A stretch of DNA of 64,000 nt from Galaxea fascicularis (Eukaryota > Cnidaria > Anthozoa > Scleractinia > Euphylliidae): positions 3,263,572-3,327,571 of the forward strand of contig OX419347.1 of NCBI GenBank assembly GCA_948470475.1, read 5' to 3'. The notes under the pieces were generated by a model. That model was not told where the DNA came from. It searched no databases and saw only the letters and a list, made by a program, of their open reading frames with translations. Positions within the stretch are counted from its first letter, which is position 1, and each line of letters starts with the position of its first letter. A program made the position numbers and the translations under genes. Positions 57,027 to 64,000 of this stretch are shown here, in pieces.

Positions 57027-59107
57027 AAAAGATCACAAAATCCTCTTAAATGGAGGGATAATTAAGATTTTAAACTAAATTGTTAAATTGGAGAGAAGTT
57101 GTTGCTGTTCGCACGTTGTTTTCTGCCAGAATTGTCTCATTTCTTTGATGTTTGCCGCCCTCGGAAATAGAGATGGGTTGGGCAAGTACGTGGAGGAAGG
57201 CGATTGGCTGGGATTTATCACACTGTTATGTAATTTACTTCGGCTGCGTTATCTCCCGAACATTAATGAGGAATTCAGGGGCACCCAACAAGCCAAATAA
57301 ACCAACAGCTGTAAAAAGGTATTTGAAGCCTGTTTGAAATAATGTTTCCATTAGCTAAACGAATTTGATCTGTTCGGATTCCTTAGCTCAAATTTTAATC
57401 GCCCGAAAATATTAGGGGACAAAATCTTCTTTGAGAAATTGCCACCCAAAGCGGGTGAACTTCACGAACTTTCTAGGGTACTGTTTGCTTTCCGAAATGC
57501 TAGCTGGCGTTTTTACTGCCAACAACAGCAAAATAGACCCTTCAGAAAACGTCAGAAATTTCTCCATTTCTCCATTGTGAATCTTTTAAGCTACGTTTCA
57601 GTTACGAAAATCCTTGTTCACTCTTTGATCGACGCCGAAAACCTGATGAGAATAGACAAATTTATCAGCCAGAGGGTGCTATGGTGATATAACTTCAAAT
57701 ACTCTTAACTAATGTACAAGAGACTGTATAGCAGCTAAAAAGGAAATAATCGCATCTTAGGAGTTCAAGGCCTAATGTAGATCCCACTTATTAGGCTGCT
57801 CTCTCGGAAGCGACCACCTCGCCCATCGCCAGAAATCGCGGACATTTCGAGCCCGCTAACAACTACCAGCGGTATACTGTATAACGCAAAGGAATAAACG
57901 CTGAAACGAGTGGGAAAGACGCTGTTTCATACGATATATTGCACAATCTAAGCTCTGTAGATATTTTATTTGGTGCAAAGTAATTCTCGACAATGTCCGA
58001 CATTTTTTTGGTTAAAATATTAGTGCGATAGCCTTTGTAAATTAAGCTGTGTTCGATTTTCGCGCGTATTTACTTCCATTCAAACCAAATCTAGGGTTGC
58101 TGGGGCACTGTAACCCAGTTTATATCCCATGAAACACCAGTGTTGATCAACAAAGAAAATGGCGGCTCGTGCAGGGAAAGCTTCGAGTTTGTAGCTTTCT
58201 TTCATACATAAATATGGCGTCCGCTTGCTGTGCTACAGACGAAATATGAGAAAGATAAGGACGTCCTTGGAAGTATTTTGCCGTGGGCAATTCATGCATT
58301 TTTTGGCAGAATTAGATCGTTTAGACATCGTAGAAGTTATATCGAGTCGTGATGATTCACATTGTGAACGGGTTTGCTTGCCAGTGGACGAGTTTGTGGC
58401 ATGACTTCGCTACGATTTTAAAGCAATGTATGGAGAATGGAGCATCAATGTGTGATGGATTGGTCGAGGCGTCGGGAAGTAAGTAATCATCTATCTAAGT
58501 AGCCGTTGATAAGTCAAATGCGAAGCTTGTACACTACTGAACATGTATCGAGTCGTGATATGACGAACCGCAATTTAATTATTTATATATGTGAAAATAA
58601 TTTCATATCTCCATACATTTCTTTACATGAGTTTGCCGCCATTCTGGCCTTAGTGCGCAGGCGCCGCCGCCATCTTGTCCCAAATTTCTGGCAATGCTAA
58701 GAGCTTGGCATTTTAAGCGGTCACACACAGGAGGTTTGGACCGTATTCAGGGGCCTGAATAATGTTTCATGCAGCAGGCAGGCGATTACTTTCTGCACGA
58801 TAAGGTCGTCCTTTTCTAAAGAAGCGTTACGCATTTACTTCCAGATTATTACCCGGCCCTAATGTTGCTTATATTTCTATTTTTTGTTCTGAGCAAGTCA
58901 CTAAAATCCATCTCATAAACCAGGCCCGTAGGGAGAGGGGTGCAGCGGGTGCGTCCGCTCCCCCCTCCCCCCCCTCCCCCGAAGGCCTGCGGAGGTCCGC
59001 CTACCGTGTCCATCATTATTGACCGATGCCTCAAGCAAGAGTTTAAAAACCAAACTAACTTAAGCGGTTCGCCAATGGCGCTCTAACACAACCTCTACTT
59101 CTCCGCA

Positions 59108-59262
59108 AATAGGCCATATTCGTATTCTCGGTATTGAACTGGATCTAGCATGAAATGGAGGCTCTTGCGGGGGAATACATTTACATATGAAAAGATTCCC
59201 CCGCAAGAGCCTCCACTTCATGCTAGATCCAGTTCAATACCGAGAATACGAATATGGCCTCT
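59108..59262. mobile_element. Near-perfect hairpin element, copy 1, after the Mab-21-like stop
   Basis: Two 64-bp arms (outer words AGGCCATATTCG...CGAATATGGCCT) differ at a single base and enclose a ~22-base loop. It starts 54 bp past the stop codon at 59314-59316 in transcript direction, so it probably lies in the 3' UTR. A sister copy is at 59941-60090. Confidence 0.9.
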
Positions 59263-59313
59263 TCAAAATACTGGCTGCGGGCCTGAAGTTTGAACTTCTG
59301 GGCAGGTGTAACT

Positions 59314-60634
59314 TTAGTCTAATGGAATGTCGTCCGTGCTCTCTTGCCGTGGCGGATCTGGTCCTCTCTCCATATTGCTGAGGAATCTGTGCAGAACCTG
59401 TGTTCCTATACCAGCTGGATACAGGTTGCTTAAGTCCAAAGGATCTTCAGCATCAGGATCAAGCATCCTTGCTGCTATAGCTTCTTCATTTCCCATTACA
59501 AGGTCATCTTGTCTGAGTAGGTACTTCATAGATGCAATTACCCCTTGGAACGCTGAAAGCATACGGCGCCTCAAGTTTGGTTCAGGGTTCATCCAAACCT
59601 TTCAACACAGTAAAGAACAATACAATTCATGCTCGTTCCGTAATTTGAAAATCATGATTACATGGACCGATCCGAATTGCTCCTTAAACCAGTGAAAAAA
59701 TAATGAAAATCTAAATGTGAAACCAATTTGTTCCCACTAGTTACTAGGGGACATTGGGGTTTGCGGTGTTGCTCATTTTGTTGTGCGCTATTTCGGTTAA
59801 TAAAATCTCACCTTGGGGTTTTGCTTGGGTCATATATCCTACGGCGCACGATGTCTGTGTTTTTAAACCTACTTTTCTTCCGTACCGGAAGTGAAAAAGT
59901 TTGTTGAGATGTATAGAGCGTTTTCACTCACGTGACCAGACAATAGGCCATTCTCGGTATTGAACTGGATCTAGCATGAAGTGGAGGCTCTTGCGGGGGA
60001 ATACATTTACATATGAAAAGATTCCCCCGCAAGAGCCTCCACTTCATGCTAGATCCAGTTCAATACCGTGAATACGAATATGGCCTATTGAAAGTGAACA
60101 CTGTGCTCTAAAAGAAAGTTGACTACGTACCGGAGGTAAAAAAGAAATTTACTTAAGGTTAGTGATGTGATCATCGATCACAACATTGCCCCACAGTTCT
60201 TTAGACCATGGCATAGAAAATATCAGGATTCAGGAAAGCCGTTGTATTTTCGCCGGTATTCCACCGAACCTTCCCATCGCGCACCGTATTGGTTATGTAG
60301 GGTTATTTATTATATGGAGGAGAGTGTTTTACTGGGAACTAAACCACTCGTAGATTCCATACGCCACTTCATCCGGGACCCGAGTGGCGTATTTTCTGTA
60401 CGTCACCTTTGTGAGTGTCGTATCGTTCAATGACGTCACGATTCCCGCCTTTTGCTTTTGTTGAATTGCTTTCTCGCGTCGCGTTTGTTTAGTCTCCATA
60501 TAATAAAAAGAACATTACACGTTGGCTCGAAGATATGAATTTTATGTTCTCGTCAGGGCAAGAACAATATCTCACTCTTATGCATCATTCACTTAAATAT
60601 CTTTCACGGGAACATATGAACCCAAAATTGACCT

Positions 60635-60669
<35 letters not shown>

Positions 60670-63589
60670 AGAGCATCACACCGGAATCGCGAGGTCACGG
60701 ATTCAAGCCCCGTTGAAGTCCTGGATTTTTTTTTTCAGACTTCTTTACGTAATTGCAAAAATTGCGATAACAACTGCGACGATCATTCTTCATTTGATTT
60801 TAATATCTCACGAATGAGCTTCGCTCACTCGTGAGATATTGTTCTTGTCACTCGAACATAACATTCATATCGTCTCGCCACCGTGTAATATCCTCTATGT
60901 ATTTTCTATGACATGGTATAAAACAGTTGTGAAAAGAGTTCTCCTGATATACCATGGAATATCCCACTTGACATTTTCTTTGCATACACTAAAGGCTGGT
61001 ATGTATACGAAGAAATTAAAAGTCACTCGTGGGATATTCATGCATGGTCCATGGTATACCACTCGAAAGTCTTGCATACCTAGTATCTAGGATTAAACAT
61101 TTAACTACAGAGATAAACATATGATATTCTTGACAAAAACGTTTACCGACCTTCCAATATACTATGTCCCAGAAGCATTCAAACACTTTCAGGCAGCCCT
61201 CAGCGTTCAGGTTATGCTTTGCAATCATCTCTCTGAGATCTTCCACCAAGCACCGCTCTATAGAGTCGGAACCGTTAAGAAAAAAGTCTTCTTTAAAGGC
61301 CTTGTCGATCAGATCCTGGCCAGTAGCAAGATAAACATCTTTGAGGTCGTGGAAACGGTAACCTGTGCTGGAGCCTCGTGCATGAGGCGTGGTGGCCACT
61401 TTAGTGGAAACTGTCTGCACTTCAGGAAGCTTTTTTCCCTCATCATTGCCACTGGCTGACGTTTGATCCGCTTCTCCATCTCTTTGTCCTGGGGCTGTGT
61501 TTTCGGCTGGATCACTTCTAGAGAGCACTTTTGCGGTTTGTACTTGCTTTGCAGCCTCTTCATCCTCGATCAGCTTTGCAAAATGCACAGGATTTTCAAG
61601 GATCTCTATAGTCTTTTCAGCCAAGGAGTCAAGAATCTCAGGATTTTCAATGTAATCTATGCCGAACAGATTGTATGATCCAACAAAGAAATGTCTCAAG
61701 TCCCGAGTCACGAGTACTTCCAAAAGGCTTCCGAGTAGCTTCATCACGCAATCAGACCTGTTGCTCTCGGTCCACATGTCAGAACCAGTTTCTTCGATCG
61801 TCTTCAGTAAAACGTTTTTGAGATGAAATGTCACCAGACCCTTTGGTTCTTTAAGATACGCACGATGATATTTCTTCAGGCAGCGGTAGCAGTCACGCTG
61901 GATGTCATTCATTTCTTGGCTCAACAGGTATTCCGCGTTAGAAAAGGAGATTCTGAAGTCGCATTCTGGGTTTCCTCCTTTCTTTGGTGGCTTAACAACC
62001 AAATGGAACCCTTCTTGAACTATCGTGTGGACTATGTCAGGCGAAGGCCATTTCCGTTCACGTTTTATCCAATCCAATGCAACCTTGGGCCATCCTGGAG
62101 ATCTGAGAGCAGGAACTAAATCAAAACCGCCTGCAATTGCTGCCTTTGTGGAGACGGGTGATTCAGTGGGAGCAGCTTCGGCCTCTTCAGTTACGTTTTT
62201 GAAAAGGTATTCAAAGAAACGGTCAGTTTGGGTTAAAAGGGTCTTGAAATCTTCGTATTCATCTTTTGGACTGGGTTGTAGAACAGCCTCCGTTGGTGGA
62301 GTGACTACTGAGGGTTGCTGTTCTTTGCTTGAGTCAGTTTGACTCTCCCTTTGGGGGTCTCTATTTTCTTTCACATTTAAATCGCTCCGTGACATCTGAT
62401 TTCTCGAGGAAAGTTTAGGAACCTCCGATGTACTGGCCATATTCGCTTGACTTAATGATGAGGGTATCTGATTATCATCAACATTTTTTACCTTGACACG
62501 TGATCCATTTTTGGACGGGAAATTCTCTTGTGATACTTCATGTTCACTTGTTCGGCTTCCGATTTCGTCCTCACTTGGCCCGCTTCCGTTTTTGTTTTCA
62601 TCTCTTCCGCTTCCGGTTTCGTCATCACTTCTTCCGCTTTCGTTTCCTGGCGTGACATCTTGTTGATTCTTTCGCTCCGTTGCATTCGCCATGCAATCCT
62701 CCTGTCTTCTACTTTCGTTGTGTTTTCGGCTTTCGATGTCCTGAATTCTCTCTCTCATGTTTCTGAAGCGATCACTAGAAAATAATTCTTGTAGGAAAAG
62801 AAGCGGAACGGCTTGTGGTTTAGAAAGCTCGCCTTTGTCGAAAAAGGACGTTTGTATCTCATTAGCAAACTCGAGGTATTCCTTGAGAACATCAGCGTGT
62901 TCTTCTGAATATTTGACTCCCCCTAATTGGCAGATACCATGGACAAGCCATTCCCACTGTGTCAAGTTAACATTGGTCAATGCCTGTGGATTCTTGATCC
63001 TTTCCAACTCACCAGAAATTGGACCAAATGACTGCTTGTAACCAATTTGTAGAGCTGGAGAAGTATCTTCGTTTTTCCATTGCATGGCCACACTAAAAAC
63101 ATTTTCTTTAGACGCGATGTCAACCGCACGAATTAAAAGAGTGATCATGTGCGGCGCGGACTTCCCATAGATAGCAGCATGAAAATTCTTCAAGGCTGAA
63201 GTGGCCACGTACTCCGTACCTTCCAGAACGCAAAAGCTCAAAAAAGGATGCCCGATCCCTTTGATTTTCACGTGCATTGGGTTTGCCGAATCTTCGATCA
63301 TTTCGTCGTGGATCATTAAATCATCTGACTTGGGACAGATCACTATGTCTAAATCACCAATATCATCGGATGCTAGGCACTTTAGATCTTCAACCGCACT
63401 CCCATAGGCTCGAAGTATCATGCAGTTGTCAAACGTTTTGCTACAGAACTCAGAAAGTTTCTGTAGCAGGTCGTTGAAACAAAGCTCTGTGTATTTCTTC
63501 CATATTTCACCTTCCTTCCCTCGTTCTCCCATCGATTTGAAGATGCCATTTAGTTCCTGATTGAATGCGCCTTCCTCTTTCGACGCCAT
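59314..63589 (-). CDS. Mab-21/cGAS-like nucleotidyltransferase-fold protein, two exons
   Basis: Exon 1, 61151-63589, and exon 2, 59314-59598, join in phase 0 (TAT TGG AAG|GT..AG|GTT TGG ATG) to give about 907 residues, ending in DDIPLD. The start MASKEEG at 63589 has a good context (AAGATGGCG); an ATG 30 bp upstream is in frame. Residue numbers here count from the 63589 ATG. The nucleotidyltransferase motif GS (63-64) with GDLDIVI (D79, D81) opens the fold. A low-complexity, charged Ser/Glu/Asp-rich stretch follows (~290-450). The third acidic position and Mab-21 domain resume at FDLVPALRSPGWP (D490), W..RERKWPSP, HLVVKPPKK, CDFRISFSNAEYLLSQE and LVTFHLKNVLL. The family includes cGAS and cGAS-like receptors, which make cyclic dinucleotides when bound to nucleic acid. 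Here activity is inferred only from motifs. I joined exon 2 because its sequence resembles the C-terminal end I associate with coral homologues, and because the phase fits; the donor (GTCGGT) is weak. Confidence 0.82.
59941..60090. mobile_element. Near-perfect hairpin element, copy 2, in the Mab-21-like intron
   Basis: Ends CAATAGGCC...GGCCTATTG, with arms matching 59111-59260 apart from a ~10-bp deletion in the left arm. It lies in the intron of the Mab-21-like gene. Confidence 0.9.
60646..60835 (+). repeat. tRNA-derived SINE (tRNA-like head)
   Basis: The head folds as a tRNA. There is a 7-bp acceptor stem (GGCTTCA / TGAAGTC), a perfect A box (TAGCTCAGTTGG) and a B-box-like word (GGATTCAAGCC). 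The anticodon loop CCGGAAT lacks the usual T33, and the body continues past the acceptor stem (TCCTGGATTTTTTTTT, then CGTAATTGCAAAAATTGCG). It is therefore a retroposon and not a working tRNA gene. It lies in the Mab-21-like intron, on the opposite strand. The 3' end merges with an inverted CTCACGAATGAGC... CTCGTGAG stem. Confidence 0.8.
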
Positions 63590-64000
63590 CTTGCAAAATG
63601 AAATGTTGTAAACTTTCAATGTGATTAGCGACAGAACATTTCATTGTCCAGAGGGAATGGGTAGAGCATTCTTCGAAAAATCCTGGGAGGCTTTCTCTGA
63701 ACGAAAACGTACACCGAATAACAAAGCAAGAAGAAGATAGCAAGCTAAAGATAGCTGAAACTCGAAAAAGGCTTTCAGTCAAGAAAACAAAATTTACATA
63801 AGAAATTTGTTTTGGAACCCCTCCCCTCCTCCTACCCTCACGGAAGAGACCGAGGGGGTGGGGAGTCGGCGCTATTTCTGGCCAATTATGCAACACTTAC
63901 CGTTCGACGCCCTTGTCGCTTTAGCGAGTTAAAACTGTAATACGCCATACTTAACGCTACAACCATAAATTTAATTGTATTCTATAACGATGAGTGATAA
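63590..64000. other. 5' flank of the Mab-21-like gene
   Basis: No coding feature is supported. On the minus strand a possible 5' leader donor, CGAACG|GTAAGT, lies near 63898-63907, so an upstream non-coding exon may exist. The window ends here. Confidence 0.35.

Larger units (their letters stand above)
54734..59107. other. Intergenic, repeats but no supported gene
   Basis: Contains the reversed ~106-bp array (54990-55255), a TTAA-flanked MITE (56785-56997), a (GA)n tract (57001-57024), and a C-rich tract (58950-58982). Short open frames at 55.9-56.7 kb and 57.4-57.7 kb overlap on both strands and carry no motif. ATGGCGG words near 58163 lead to an immediate stop. Confidence 0.5.

Noticed and set aside
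58921..58985. C-rich tract as a CpG-island promoter
   Set aside because: It is a poly-C/poly-G low-complexity stretch near CAGGCCCGTAGGG, more like a repeat end, with no gene starting nearby.
60646..60720. Apparent tRNA gene
   Set aside because: The cloverleaf is recognisable, but the anticodon loop lacks T33 and the sequence continues into a SINE body, so it is a retroposon head.
60535..60834. 99-codon plus-strand frame starting MNFMFSSGQEQY
   Set aside because: Its second half is a translation of the tRNA-derived SINE (WLHSSVGRASH...), a known source of spurious predicted proteins.
63507..63896. 129-codon minus-strand frame overlapping the start of the Mab-21-like gene
   Set aside because: It overlaps the conserved frame in a different phase and has no motif.

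Overview
The window is animal nuclear DNA, almost certainly from an anthozoan cnidarian and most likely a stony coral. It is AT-rich, its genes carry introns with GT..AG boundaries, and it holds intronless class A GPCRs, a Mab-21/cGAS-like gene of a kind I associate with corals, tRNA-derived SINEs, and a dense layer of short foldback (MITE-like) elements. I identified genes by reading conserved protein motifs and then joining exons by splice sites and reading phase. No database search was run.

Layout. 1059-5924 (minus): HSDL2, nine exons, with an in-frame TGA in exon 7. 6806-8821 (plus): CENP-P, two exons. 8822-12840: no confident gene; a nested foldback element, a retroelement-like remnant and a small MITE. 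12841-15948 (plus): a two-exon ENPP4/5-like ectonucleotide pyrophosphatase/phosphodiesterase. 15949-20676: repeats only. 20677-21636 (minus): an atypical intronless GPCR. 27570-28526 (plus): a canonical intronless GPCR. 31277-35889 (minus): SARAF, the regulator of store-operated calcium entry, nine exons. 36211-42120 (minus): a cluster of two paralogous GPCRs and one GPCR pseudogene fragment. 44079-48814 (minus): EBNA1BP2 (ribosome biogenesis factor EBP2), ten exons, head to head with TMEM38/TRIC (48929-54733, plus, six exons) across 114 bp. 54734-59107: no confident gene. 59314-63589 (minus): a two-exon Mab-21/cGAS-like nucleotidyltransferase-fold protein of about 907 residues.

The genes form no operon-like unit. 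SARAF and TRIC both act on ER calcium handling and lie about 13 kb apart, but nothing in the sequence shows that they are linked in function. The least ordinary features are: (1) the premature stop in HSDL2, which would remove the SCP2 domain and a C-terminal SKL peroxisomal signal; (2) the cGAS-like gene, whose nucleotidyltransferase motifs are separated by more than 400 residues and whose last exon lies between two near-perfect hairpins, one just after the stop codon; (3) a 10-bp-TSD foldback element with a second hairpin nested in it; and (4) divergently oriented arrays of the same ~106-bp repeat at both ends of the EBNA1BP2-TMEM38 pair.
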